From Janibacter cremeus (GTDB taxonomy: Bacteria; Actinomycetota; Actinomycetes; Actinomycetales; Dermatophilaceae), in the NCBI RefSeq assembly GCF_029395675.1, contig NZ_CP115184.1, positions 3,431,360 to 3,495,359 on the forward strand: a DNA stretch of 64,000 nucleotides. The letters run 5' to 3'. Shown in pieces: positions 25,518 to 34,309 of this stretch (position 1 is the stretch's first letter; every line of letters starts with the position of its first letter). The translations under genes were made by a program, and so were the position numbers. The notes beneath the pieces were generated by a model that ran no database searches, had not been told where the DNA came from, and worked only from the letters and a program-made list of their open reading frames with translations.

Positions 25518-25607
25518 GGTCTCGAGGCTCGGCCGCGGGCGGCCTCGCACCTCGACCATCGCGAACTGCACCTCGGCCGCGGGCGGCCTCGCACCTCGAC
25601 CGTCGGT
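25518..25607. repeat. Two copies of the GGTGGTTGAGG-type palindromic repeat (reverse orientation)
   Basis: TCTCGAGGCTC, then a GC-rich palindrome GGCCGCGGGCGGCC, then TCGCACCTCGACC. The second half is repeated at 25570-25607. It belongs to the family described at 41515-41612. Confidence 0.7.
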
Positions 25608-25688
25608 GACTCATCGCCGTCGACCGTGTGACTCGAGGAACTCCGGGTGGATTTCCCCCTTCGTCCGAACCTGCGCGACAATGGACGG

Positions 25689-27071
25689 GTGAGCGCTAAC
25701 TCCGGCAAGCACCATGTCGTCATCATCGGGTCCGGCTTCGGCGGCCTCTTCGCCGCCAAGGAGCTGGGCAACGAGGACGTCGACGTCACCCTGATCTCCA
25801 GGACGAGTCACCACCTCTTCCAGCCGCTGCTGTACCAGGTGGCCACGGGCATCCTGTCCGAGGGCGACATCGCCCCGACGACCCGCGACATCCTCGGCCA
25901 CCAGCGCAATGTGCGCGTCATCCTCGGCGACGTCCAGCGGATCGACGTCGAGGCGAGGACCGTGCACTCGGAGTCGCTGAACCAGCACACGGTCACCCAC
26001 TACGACAGCCTGATCGTCGCTGCCGGTGCCGGCCAGTCCTACTTCGGCAACAACCACTTCGCCCGGTTCGCGCCGGGGATGAAGAGCATCGACGACGCCC
26101 TCGAGCTGCGTGGCCGCATCTTCGGTTCCTTCGAGCTCGCCGAGACCTCGACCGACCCGGAGCAGCGCCGTCGCCTGCTCACCTTCGTCGTCGTCGGTGC
26201 GGGGCCGACCGGGGTGGAGATGGCCGGCCAGATCGCCGAGCTGGCCCAGCGCACCCTGGCCGACGAGTTCCGCCACATCGACCCGGGCGAGGCGCGGGTC
26301 GTCCTGCTGGACGGCGCGCCGAAGGTCCTGCCCACCTTCGGTGACCGGCTCAGCGACAAGGCCCGCCGCAGCCTGGAGAAGCAGGGCGTCGAGGTCCAGC
26401 TCGAGGCGATGGTGACCGACGTCAACCAGTACGGCATCGAGGTCAAGGACGGTGACGGCAGCCACCGCACCATCGAGACGATGACCAAGGTCTGGGCTGC
26501 CGGTGTCGCCGGATCCCCCCTGGGCGCGATGCTCGCCGAGCAGACCGACGTCGAGGTCGACCGCGCCGGGCGCGTGCACGTCGAGGAGAACCTGACCGTC
26601 CCGGGCCACCCCGAGATCTTCGTCGTCGGCGACATGATCAACCTCAAGGGCTACCCGGGCGTTGCCCAGTTGGCGATCCAGGGCGGTCGCTACGCGGCCA
26701 AGGAGATCCTCGCCCGGCTGGCGGGCAAGGAGCCGCAGGCCCCCTTCCGCTACCGGGACAAGGGCTCCATGGCCACGATCTCGAAGTACTCGGCCGTCGC
26801 GAGCATCGGCCGGATCAACTTCACCGGCTTCCTCGCCTGGCTCGCGTGGCTGGCCGTGCACCTCATGGCCATGGTGGGCTTCAAGAACCGCGTCTCGACA
26901 CTGCTGAACTGGATCATCACCTTCGTAGGGGACAGCCGCAACGAGCGGGTCTCGACCTTCCAGCAGGTCTTCGCGCGCACCGCGATGCAGGACCTCGGGC
27001 CGAGCGCCTACCCCAACCTCGCGGACCCGGGACCGGACGGCGACGACGAGCTGGAGCACCACGCGTCGTAG
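25689..27071 (+). CDS. ndh: Type II NADH:quinone dehydrogenase-like FAD oxidoreductase
   Basis: 460 residues. FAD-binding GSGFGG lies at about residues 12-17, and a second dinucleotide fold (VVGAGPTGVEMAG) binds NADH. The conserved VGDM segment near residue 320 contacts FAD. A C-terminal hydrophobic stretch (FTGFLAWLAWLAVHLMAMVG) attaches the protein to the membrane. It feeds electrons from NADH to menaquinone without pumping protons. GTG 25689 is chosen because GACAAT, a -10-like hexamer, lies six bases upstream. Confidence 0.88.
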   Translation: MSANSGKHHVVIIGSGFGGLFAAKELGNEDVDVTLISRTSHHLFQPLLYQVATGILSEGDIAPTTRDILGHQRNVRVILGDVQRIDVEARTVHSESLNQHTVTHYDSLIVAAGAGQSYFGNNHFARFAPGMKSIDDALELRGRIFGSFELAETSTDPEQRRRLLTFVVVGAGPTGVEMAGQIAELAQRTLADEFRHIDPGEARVVLLDGAPKVLPTFGDRLSDKARRSLEKQGVEVQLEAMVTDVNQYGIEVKDGDGSHRTIETMTKVWAAGVAGSPLGAMLAEQTDVEVDRAGRVHVEENLTVPGHPEIFVVGDMINLKGYPGVAQLAIQGGRYAAKEILARLAGKEPQAPFRYRDKGSMATISKYSAVASIGRINFTGFLAWLAWLAVHLMAMVGFKNRVSTLLNWIITFVGDSRNERVSTFQQVFARTAMQDLGPSAYPNLADPGPDGDDELEHHAS

Positions 27072-27081
27072 GCTCGAGGGC

Positions 27082-28377
27082 ATGCCTCTGGACTTTCCCT
27101 TCGAGGACCACACCCTCTCCAACGGGTTGCGCGTCATCGTGCAGCCCGACGCCACGACGCCCACCGTCACCCTCAACATGTGGGTGGGCGTCGGCTCGCG
27201 ACACGAGGAGGCGGGGGCGACCGGCTTCGCCCACCTCTTCGAGCACCTGATGTTCCAGGGCAGCGAGCACGTCGCCAACGGTGAGCACTTCCAGGCGCTC
27301 ATGGGCGTCGGTGGCCGGCTCAACGCGACGACGTGGTTCGACCGCACGACGTACTTCGAGACGATCCCCTCCGGCGCGCTCGAGCTCGCGCTGTGGCTGG
27401 AGGCCGACCGGCACGCCAACCTCCTGGCGGCCGTGACGCAGGACAACCTCGACAACCAGCGCGACGTCGTCAAGGAGGAGAAGCGCCAGCGCTACGACAA
27501 CCAGCCGTACGGCCAGGCGATGACGCGGATCTACGCGACCGTCTTCCCCGAGGGACACCCGTACCACCACCCGACGATCGGGTCGATGGAGGACCTCGAC
27601 GCGGCGACGGTGGACGACGTGCACGACTTCTTCCGCCGGCACTACGCCCCGGACAACACGGTCCTGACGATCGTCGGTGACGTCACCGCGGAGCGGGGGC
27701 TGGAGCTCGTCGAGCGCTACTTCGGTCACCTCGACCACCACGCCGAGCCGCGAAGGGGGCCGGTCGCCCCCCTTCGCCCGCTGCCGGAGCCGGCGCGCGA
27801 GGAGGTCGTCGACGAGGTGCCCAACGACCGCATCCACCTCGCCTTCCGCCTCCCTGCCGAAGGGGGCAGGACCGGTGACGAGTTCCTCGCCTCCTCGATG
27901 GCCCTCGACTGCCTCGGCGGGTTGAGCTTCTCGCCGCTGGAGCAGCGGCTCGTGCGCGACGAGCAGCGCGCCAACGCGATCGACGTCGGGGCGATGGGCT
28001 TCGTCGACGGGGTCTCCCTCGGCCTGGTGATCGTCGACGTCGCGGACGGGGTCGACGCGGACGAGCTGGAGGAGCAGGTCTGCGCCGAGCTGACCGCCTT
28101 CGCCGACGCGGGCCCGACGCCCGAGCAGATGGAGGCGGTGCGGGCCCAGGCGGAGCGCGCGTGGCTGTCGTCGCTGGCCGCCAAGGACGAGCGCGCCGAC
28201 CTGATCAGCCACTACACGTGCCTGCACGACGACCCCGGCTACATCAACACCTTCCTCGACCGGCTGGCGGCGATCACCCCCGAGGACGTGCGCGCCGCTG
28301 CCGACACCTGGCTGCGCCCGCAGCACCGCGCCGCCGTCGTCTACCGAGCCGCCGAGCAGCAGGAGGAGGCAGCATGA
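27082..28377 (+). CDS. M16 family zinc peptidase, catalytic subunit
   Basis: 431 residues. The inverted zinc motif HLFEH (His51, Glu54, His55) is intact near the N-terminus, after LNMWVGVGSRHEE. The fold is the two-domain M16B half. It probably works with the next gene product as a clam-shell heterodimer, like mitochondrial processing peptidase. It lies 10 bp after the NADH dehydrogenase gene and overlaps the next gene by 4 bp. Confidence 0.9.
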   Translation: MPLDFPFEDHTLSNGLRVIVQPDATTPTVTLNMWVGVGSRHEEAGATGFAHLFEHLMFQGSEHVANGEHFQALMGVGGRLNATTWFDRTTYFETIPSGALELALWLEADRHANLLAAVTQDNLDNQRDVVKEEKRQRYDNQPYGQAMTRIYATVFPEGHPYHHPTIGSMEDLDAATVDDVHDFFRRHYAPDNTVLTIVGDVTAERGLELVERYFGHLDHHAEPRRGPVAPLRPLPEPAREEVVDEVPNDRIHLAFRLPAEGGRTGDEFLASSMALDCLGGLSFSPLEQRLVRDEQRANAIDVGAMGFVDGVSLGLVIVDVADGVDADELEEQVCAELTAFADAGPTPEQMEAVRAQAERAWLSSLAAKDERADLISHYTCLHDDPGYINTFLDRLAAITPEDVRAAADTWLRPQHRAAVVYRAAEQQEEAA

Positions 28378-29729
28378 GCACGCCCACGGTCCCGCGTCCG
28401 CAGGTCGCCGCGCCGGGGGAGTGGTCCTTCCCCCAGCCGCGTGAGCTCACCCTGCCCAACGGCATCGGTGCCCTCGTGCACGACGTGCCGGGGCAGTACG
28501 TCATCTCGGTGCGCCTGACCGTGCCGGTCGCGCTGCGCCACGAGCCGGAGGCCACGGAGGGCGTCGCCTGGATCATGGCGCGGCTGCTCGACGAGGGCAC
28601 GCGCACGCACAGCCAGCGCGAGCTGTCGGAGCTGCTCGAGCGGCGGGGCATCGCGATCGGTGCCGGCATGAGCGAGGCTGCGCTCGGCGTCGACCTCGAC
28701 GTCCCGCAGCGCTTCCTCGGGGAGGCGCTGGAGCTGCTCACCGAGTGCATCTCCGAGCCGGTCTTCGACGAGTCGGAGGTCTCGCGCATCAAGCGCACCC
28801 GCCTGGCCGAGATCGAGCAGGAGCGCGCCTCGGCCGGCCGTCGCGCCTTCAAGGAGTGGGCGAGGACCTACTACGACCCCGCCATCCGCGCCTCGCGGCC
28901 CGGTGGGGGTACCGCGGAGACGGTCGCCGCGGTGACCCGCCAGGACGTCGTCGACTTCCACGCCGAGCACGTCCACCCCGAGGGGGCGACGGTCGTCGTG
29001 GCCGGCGACCTCACCGGGGTCGACGTCGAGGGGCTGCTGGGCTCGACCCTCGGCGCCTGGACCACCTCCGGTCGTGTGCGGTCGGTCGACCGTGAGCCGG
29101 CTCCGCGTGCCGCCGATGCCGCCCGCGTCGTCCTCGTCGACCGGCCCGGCTCGGTGCAGTCGGAGATCCTCATCGGCGCCCCGGGCCCGGACCGGCGGGT
29201 CGAGTCCGGGTGGGCCCCCTTCCCCGTGCTGGCCTACGTCATGGGCGGCGCCCCGAACGCCCGCATCGACCAGGTGCTGCGCGAGGAGAAGGGCTACACC
29301 TACGGCATCCGCTCCGGGTTCCGCCCCCGCCAGGTGGGCTCTGCCTTCACCGTCGCCGGCTCCGTGCGCGCCGACTCGACCGTGGACTCGCTGCGCCTGC
29401 TCAAGGGCATCCTCACCGACGCCCCCGGTTTCACCGAGGAGGAGACCCGCGCGGGCGTGGACTTCATGAGCCTCACCGCACCGGGTCGCTACGACACCGC
29501 GGACGCGATCGCCGACGAGACCGCCGGCCTCGCGGGCGACGAACTGCCGCTGACCTTCACCAGCGACACCATCGCGGCGATGCGCCGGCTGACGGCCGAC
29601 GACCTCAGCCGTGCCTGGCGCGAGCAGGTCACCCACGAGTGGACGGTCGTCGTCGTGGGTGACGCCTCGCTGTACCGGGACCAGGTCGAGGACCTCGGCC
29701 TCGGCCCGGTCACCGTCGTCCCGAACTGA
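28374..29729 (+). CDS. M16 family peptidase-like, non-catalytic subunit
   Basis: 451 residues. It is homologous in layout to the preceding gene but lacks the zinc motif: the corresponding stretch reads ARLLDEGT in place of HxxEH. The later arginine/tyrosine-rich segment that completes M16 active sites (EEKGYTYGIRSGF) is present. It is therefore the expected inactive partner. ATG 28374 overlaps the first subunit's stop (ATGA), consistent with equal production of both subunits. Confidence 0.9.
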   Translation: MSTPTVPRPQVAAPGEWSFPQPRELTLPNGIGALVHDVPGQYVISVRLTVPVALRHEPEATEGVAWIMARLLDEGTRTHSQRELSELLERRGIAIGAGMSEAALGVDLDVPQRFLGEALELLTECISEPVFDESEVSRIKRTRLAEIEQERASAGRRAFKEWARTYYDPAIRASRPGGGTAETVAAVTRQDVVDFHAEHVHPEGATVVVAGDLTGVDVEGLLGSTLGAWTTSGRVRSVDREPAPRAADAARVVLVDRPGSVQSEILIGAPGPDRRVESGWAPFPVLAYVMGGAPNARIDQVLREEKGYTYGIRSGFRPRQVGSAFTVAGSVRADSTVDSLRLLKGILTDAPGFTEEETRAGVDFMSLTAPGRYDTADAIADETAGLAGDELPLTFTSDTIAAMRRLTADDLSRAWREQVTHEWTVVVVGDASLYRDQVEDLGLGPVTVVPN

Positions 29730-29779
29730 TCCGGTCGGCTCGGCCCGGACAGGGCTGGTATCCGTCGTCCCGGGCTGAC

Positions 29780-29866
29780 GGTTGTGGGTTGAACCGGTAG
29801 TCCCGGAAGCCGGCAGCGCACTGGGGGCATCCCCGGCAGCCGTGGCGACCGGTTCAACACACAACC
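29780..29866. repeat. 87-bp palindromic element, copy A
   Basis: It begins GGTTGTGGGTTGAACCGGTAG and ends in the near-complement ACCGGTTCAACACACAACC, with a conserved GGGGGCATCCCCGG core. Copy B at 30769-30855 has the same length and orientation. The two flank the DUF559-like gene. Confidence 0.85.
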
Positions 29867-29964
29867 ACGCCGGCTGCAACCCACAAGTACGTCGGCGTGA
29901 GCCGGTGGTCCACAGGCAGGCAGCGACGGCGCATCCGTAGGCACGAGGCCGCTGGGCTGGTCTC

Positions 29965-30762
29965 GTGATCTACACGAGGAGCGACTGGCAGGGGACCGCA
30001 CGTGAGCTGTCGGCAGCGGTGGCGAAGGGGGAGGTCGAGCGCGCGGGCAGGTACTACGTCACGCCCGACACGTCTCCCGAGGTCCGAGATGCCTTGGCCG
30101 AGGGGTTGCGACCGACCTGCGTCATGGCGGCCCGGGAGCACGGACTGTGGGTTCCGCCGGCCTCGGGCCTGCACGTCTACGGTCGCCGGCGGCCGGTCGG
30201 GCCGGGATGGGTCGGACACGGGTGGCACGGGAGCTGGCCCGAGGAGGCGGCCGTCGCGTCACCACGTCTGCTGCTCGAGCACGCCGTCGCCTGCCTCGCC
30301 CCACTCGACGTCGGGATCCTGGCCGACTCCGCGCTCCACCAGGGCCTCATCAGCGCTGAGGACGTGGCTGCCTTGGCGTGTTCGGCCCCGCGGGGCGTTG
30401 CCCGTGTGCTGGCCCGGGTCTCGGGCCTGGCCGAGTCCGGCACGGAGAGCAAGGTCAGGCTCTTCCTGCAGCTGCACAACGTGACGGTGACGCCGCAGGT
30501 CGAGATCCCCGGTCTCGGGAGGGTCGACAACCTGGCCGGACGGCGCTGGATCCTCGAGAGTGACAGCCGGGCGCACCACACGGGGGAGGACACCTACGCC
30601 AAGGACCGCACTCGGGACCTGCACGCGCTCGAACTCGGGTACTTCACCACGCGGCTGACCCACTGGATGACCTTCGGTGGGTGGGGGAGGGCGTCGCAGA
30701 CGTTGCTCAGGGTGATCCGGTCGGGTCGGCACCTGGAGGACCCGGCCAGATACGCGCTGTAG
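29965..30762 (+). CDS. DUF559-like / AbiEi-type protein with Vsr-like nuclease fold
   Basis: 265 residues. The N-terminus (RELSAAVAKGEVERAGRYYV) resembles the winged-helix start of AbiEi-type antitoxin and DUF559 proteins. The C-terminal 90 residues contain GLGRVDNLAGRRWILESDSR and a later K/R-D-R pattern, fitting a very-short-patch-repair-like (PD-(D/E)XK) nuclease fold. Function is unknown. The start is GTG 29965. The gene is bracketed at 98 and 6 bp by two direct copies of an 87-bp palindromic element, which suggests past mobility of the unit. Confidence 0.6.
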   Translation: MIYTRSDWQGTARELSAAVAKGEVERAGRYYVTPDTSPEVRDALAEGLRPTCVMAAREHGLWVPPASGLHVYGRRRPVGPGWVGHGWHGSWPEEAAVASPRLLLEHAVACLAPLDVGILADSALHQGLISAEDVAALACSAPRGVARVLARVSGLAESGTESKVRLFLQLHNVTVTPQVEIPGLGRVDNLAGRRWILESDSRAHHTGEDTYAKDRTRDLHALELGYFTTRLTHWMTFGGWGRASQTLLRVIRSGRHLEDPARYAL

Positions 30763-30768
30763 CCGGTT

Positions 30769-30855
30769 GATTGTGTGTTGAACCGGTAGGCCCGGGAGCC
30801 GGCACCGCCCTGGGGGCATCCCCGGCCGCCGTGGCTACCGGTTCAACACACAACC
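30769..30855. repeat. 87-bp palindromic element, copy B
   Basis: Same length, orientation and core (GGGGGCATCCCCGG) as copy A at 29780-29866, with about ten differences. It ends in ACCGGTTCAACACACAACC. It begins six bases after the DUF559-like stop codon. Confidence 0.85.
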
Positions 30856-30873
30856 TTCGATGGCCGGCGGAAC

Positions 30874-30907
30874 GGGTGGGGCGTGCCCACGAGAGCACAC
30901 CCCACCC
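30874..30907 (-). terminator. Terminator hairpin for the choice-of-anchor protein gene
   Basis: 12-bp stem with one mismatch (GGGTGGGGCGTG against CACACCCCACCC) and a 10-nt loop, eight bases beyond the stop codon of the minus-strand gene. Confidence 0.65.
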
Positions 30908-30914
30908 GAGGGAG

Positions 30915-32264
30915 TTACTTCTTCCCGAACTCCCCGGAGGACTTCACCCGCGGCTCGAGGACGAACAGGCCCTCCTCGACGCCGGTGACGACGACCTTCC
31001 CGGACTCGAAGTAGGGGTAGTTGCCCCAGGTGCCAGCGAACTTCGTCTCGTCGTCGTTGGGGTAGACGTCGAGGAAGCCACGCTCGGTGAGGCGGCCCTG
31101 CTCGGCCTTCCAGGTGTCCATGACCCGCAGACCGGAGGTGTAGTTGCTCTGGTAGGCGAGACCGTCCTTGATGAAGATGTTGTGGTCGATCGACGGGTTC
31201 CCGCTGCCGTCGGCGCCACGCAGGACCGGGTTGTCCAGGTCCTGCAGGTCCCACACGTAGGTCGTCGTGCTGTCGACCGTGCCGGTGAGCTCGTCGAGCT
31301 CGTCACCCAGCAGGAAGTAGGCCTGGTCCTCGGTGAACCAGCCCTGGTGGGTGTAGGCGGCCGTCGTGTACGAGACGCGCGCGAGCATGTCGATCGCGGA
31401 CTTGTCCGTGACGTCGAGGATCGTCACCGTGTCCTCGTTGGAGGCCACGCAGATCTCGCGACCGGCGTGCTCGGTGTCCGGGCCCGCGTACTCCACGCAC
31501 TGGATGTCGTGGGTGTAGCCGTCCTCGCCGTAGCATCCGGCGAGCTCCGGCTGGCCCGGGCTGGAGAGGTCGTACATGATCGGCCCGCCGTCCACGTCGG
31601 CGCAGCCGGGGGCGGTGACGCCGCGCGTGGAGCCGACGACGTAGAGCGACGCACTCTCCTCGTTGACGTAGAGGTTGTGCGACTGCCCGACTCCTGTGAT
31701 CCGGGTGTCTTCGCTCCAGTCCTGCTCGGACGTGACGCCGCGCAGCCTCGTGAGGTCGAAGACCTGCACGCCGTGCCCGGCGGCCTCGGAGCCGATGTAG
31801 GCGTGGTTGCCGTAGGTCTTGATGTCACCCCAGATGTTGCCGGAGCCCTCGGCGGCGGCCGGCAGCACGCCGAGGTGGACGGGGTTGGCCGCGTCGGTGA
31901 TGTCGACGAAGGCGGTGCCCTCGTAGAGCTTGGCCAGGGCGTACTCCCTGCCGGTCTGCGGGTCGGTCCAGCCCCAGACGTCATTGGCCCAGATGCTGTC
32001 GCCGAGGTCCTTCAGCGGGGTGAAGGAGGCGACATCGACCTTGTGGCAGGGGAAGAGGTCCCCGGCCATGCCGTCCTCGCAGCGCAGATCGCTCATCGGC
32101 TCCTGTGGCACCCCACCGGGGCTGATGTCCTCCTGGACCAGATCGAAGCCGGCCGCCTTGCCCTCGCCCTCCTTGTGGGTGGGATGCGCTGCGGCGGTGG
32201 TGGCGCTGATCAACAAGCCAAGACTCGCGACGGCGACGGTGGCGACGCGGGTTGGTCGTCTCAT
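30915..32264 (-). CDS. Secreted choice-of-anchor B family (LVIVD-type beta-propeller) protein
   Basis: 449 residues. The signal peptide RVATVAVASLGLLISATTAAA ends near residue 25. The mature part has repeated blades with the typical wording WGDIKTYGNHAYIGSE, VFDLTRL, THDIQCVEYAG and DHNIFIKDGLAYQSNYTSGL, as in choice-of-anchor B/LVIVD repeat proteins. It has no enzymatic motif and no LPXTG-type anchor. ATG 32264 follows AGAGGAAC. Its role outside the cell is unknown. Confidence 0.8.
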   Translation of the reverse strand: MRRPTRVATVAVASLGLLISATTAAAHPTHKEGEGKAAGFDLVQEDISPGGVPQEPMSDLRCEDGMAGDLFPCHKVDVASFTPLKDLGDSIWANDVWGWTDPQTGREYALAKLYEGTAFVDITDAANPVHLGVLPAAAEGSGNIWGDIKTYGNHAYIGSEAAGHGVQVFDLTRLRGVTSEQDWSEDTRITGVGQSHNLYVNEESASLYVVGSTRGVTAPGCADVDGGPIMYDLSSPGQPELAGCYGEDGYTHDIQCVEYAGPDTEHAGREICVASNEDTVTILDVTDKSAIDMLARVSYTTAAYTHQGWFTEDQAYFLLGDELDELTGTVDSTTTYVWDLQDLDNPVLRGADGSGNPSIDHNIFIKDGLAYQSNYTSGLRVMDTWKAEQGRLTERGFLDVYPNDDETKFAGTWGNYPYFESGKVVVTGVEEGLFVLEPRVKSSGEFGKK

Positions 32265-32362
32265 GGTGCGTTCCTCTCGGTAGGGGTGCACCGCACGTTA
32301 TGGCCTGGATCACACTCCCGCATGTTGAGACGAGCTCCAGCACCGCGCCCTGCGCCGGGCGG

Positions 32363-33160
32363 TCAGGCGTCGGGGGCCAACCGCCGCAGCACCTCGTCGT
32401 GCAGCAACCCGTTGGTGGCCAAGGCGTTGCCACCCCAGGGGCCGGGCTCGCCGTCCAGGGACGTGAACCGCCCGCCGGCCTCCTGGACGATCGCGGCGAG
32501 GGCGGCCATGTCGTGCAGCTCGAGCTCGGGCTCGGCGGCCAGGTCGACCGCCCCCTCGGCGACGAGCATGTAGGACCAGAAGTCCCCGAACGCCCGGGTG
32601 CGCCACAGGTCGGAGGTGAGGTTGAGGAAGGAGCGGGCACGGCCCAGCTTCCGCCACCCCTCGAGGGAGCTGTAGGAGAGCGAGGCGTCACCCAGCCGGG
32701 AGACCTTCGACACCGAGACCGGCCGGGCCTGCGCGAGTGACCGCCCGGTCCAGGCGCCGGCCCCCTTCGCCGCCCACCAGCGACGGCCGAGGGCGGGTGC
32801 GGCGACCAGGCCCATGACGCACTCGTCCCCGTCGACGAGTCCGATGAGCGTGGCCCAGACGGGCACGCCGCGGACGTAGTTCTTCGTGCCGTCGATCGGG
32901 TCGATGATCCAGCGTCGCTGGGCGGAGCCGGTCGTGCCGTACTCCTCCCCGACGACGGCGTCCCGCCCACGGGCGCGCGCGAGCTGGGAGCGGATGGCCT
33001 CCTCGCACGCGCGGTCGGCGTCGCTGACGGGGCTGAGGTCGGGCTTGGACTCGACGACGAGGTCGTCGGCCCGGAAGCGTGCCAAGGAGATCGGCTCGAC
33101 CTGGTCCGCGAGGACGTGGGCCAGACGCAGGTCATCGGCGTAGGGGGAGCTTGCGGACAT
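32363..33160 (-). CDS. hisN: Histidinol-phosphatase (inositol monophosphatase family)
   Basis: 265 residues. The metal-binding IMPase motifs are present: GEEY (about 70-73), WIIDPIDGTKNYVRGVPVWA (about 84-103) and a later Asp in ELELHD. The wording is that of the actinobacterial HisN group, which dephosphorylates histidinol phosphate. A leaderless internal promoter is likely (TACGTT at 33167-33172, six bases, ATG 33160), although the gene also follows rsgA by only 21 bp. It is the last gene of the doxX-aroA-rsgA-hisN unit. Confidence 0.85.
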   Translation of the reverse strand: MSASSPYADDLRLAHVLADQVEPISLARFRADDLVVESKPDLSPVSDADRACEEAIRSQLARARGRDAVVGEEYGTTGSAQRRWIIDPIDGTKNYVRGVPVWATLIGLVDGDECVMGLVAAPALGRRWWAAKGAGAWTGRSLAQARPVSVSKVSRLGDASLSYSSLEGWRKLGRARSFLNLTSDLWRTRAFGDFWSYMLVAEGAVDLAAEPELELHDMAALAAIVQEAGGRFTSLDGEPGPWGGNALATNGLLHDEVLRRLAPDA

Positions 33161-33181
33161 TGCGTCAACGTACCCGAGGGA

Positions 33182-34309
33182 TCAGCTGTCCTCGCCGGAG
33201 CGTGCCCGCAGCAACCGGCGAAGGGAGTCCAGCCGCTGCTCCCCGCCCGGACCCGCGTGGCCCTCGGCCACCCAGGCGTCGAGGGCGCAGTCCGGCTCGT
33301 CGTGGCTGCAGCCTCGCGGGCACCCGTCCTCGGCGCCCTCCCAGAGCTCGGGGAAGTGCCGGATGATCGTGTCGGCCTCGACGTGCGCGAGCCCGAAGGA
33401 GCGGATCCCCGGGGTGTCGATGATCCACCCGGCCGCATCCGGGTCCCCCTCTCGCAGCTGCTTAGGCTCCTGCGAGTTCTCCGGGTCCCCCTCTCGCAAC
33501 TGCCTAGGCTCCTGCGAAGGGGTGGGCTCGGGTCGGGAAACGCCGGGCAGCCGCAGCGCGAGGGCGCTGGTCGAGGTGTGCCGCCCCCGGCCGGTGACGT
33601 CGTTGACGTGGCCGGTGGCGCGGTGGGCCTGCGGCACGAGCGCGTTGACGAGCGTGGACTTGCCGACGCCGGAGTGGCCGACGAGCACGGACACGCGACC
33701 GGCGAGGCGCTCGCGCAGCTCGTCCAGTGCGGGGATCTGCGCGCCGAGCACCGACGTGACGACGTGCGGCACGTCCAGCGGCGCGTACTGCGCCAGGAAG
33801 TCCTCGGCGGACGCGAGGTCGGACTTCGTCAGCACGAGCAGCGGGTCCATACCGGCGTCGTACGCGGCGACGAGGCACCGGTCGATCAGGCGCGGCCGCG
33901 GCTCGGGATCGGCAAGCGCCGCCACGACGACGAGCTGGTCGGCGTTGGCGACGATGACCCGCTCGACCGGGTCGGTGTCGTCGGCGGTGCGCCGCAGCAC
34001 CGTGTCCCGCTCCTCGACCCGCACGATCCGGGCGAGCGTGTCGCGCTGCCCGGAGGTGTCACCGACCATGCCGACCCGGTCACCGACGACGATCGGGGTG
34101 CGGCCGAGCTCGCGGGCGCGCATGGCGGTGACGACGCGCTCGGGTGGACCGGGGACCAGGGTCGTCCACCGTCCCCGGTCCACGGCGGTGACGCGACCGA
34201 TGACCGCGTCCTCGTGCTTGGGGCGTTCCTTGGTGCGCGGTCGTGAGCCCCGGCGGTTGGGGCGCACGCGGATGTCGGACTCGTCCCACTGGCGCGCCGA
34301 GCGGCCCAT
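33182..34309 (-). CDS. rsgA: Ribosome small-subunit GTPase A with in-frame repeat insertion
   Basis: 375 residues. OB-fold N-terminal domain, then a circularly permuted GTPase: TKSD (161-164), GHSGVGKST (211-219) and IDTPG (297-301). A zinc finger near the C-terminus follows the C-x4-C-x-H-x5-C pattern in CPRGCSHDEPDC. RsgA is a late 30S assembly factor. Residues of about 257-293, between the switch I threonines (GRHTSTS) and the DTPG motif, are an extra segment. It contains two copies of a 14-residue repeat (SQEPRQLREGDPEN and SQEPKQLREGDPDA) encoded by 42-bp DNA repeats. ATG 34309 overlaps the aroA stop by one base. Confidence 0.93.
   Translation of the reverse strand: MGRSARQWDESDIRVRPNRRGSRPRTKERPKHEDAVIGRVTAVDRGRWTTLVPGPPERVVTAMRARELGRTPIVVGDRVGMVGDTSGQRDTLARIVRVEERDTVLRRTADDTDPVERVIVANADQLVVVAALADPEPRPRLIDRCLVAAYDAGMDPLLVLTKSDLASAEDFLAQYAPLDVPHVVTSVLGAQIPALDELRERLAGRVSVLVGHSGVGKSTLVNALVPQAHRATGHVNDVTGRGRHTSTSALALRLPGVSRPEPTPSQEPRQLREGDPENSQEPKQLREGDPDAAGWIIDTPGIRSFGLAHVEADTIIRHFPELWEGAEDGCPRGCSHDEPDCALDAWVAEGHAGPGGEQRLDSLRRLLRARSGEDS
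33441..33518. repeat. Two 42-bp repeat units inside rsgA
   Basis: The core CGCA(G/A)CTGC(T/C)TAGGCTCC-TGCG starts at 33453 and at 33495, exactly 42 bp apart, each preceded by GGGTCCCCCTCT. The ends CGCA/TGCG form a short stem. The unit is a whole number of codons, so the rsgA frame is kept. The same repeat with the same period occurs at 38951-39067. Confidence 0.9.

Noticed and set aside
30771..32573. 600-codon plus-strand frame over the choice-of-anchor gene
   Set aside because: It runs antisense to a gene with a clear signal peptide and propeller repeats, and it starts inside the 87-bp palindromic element.
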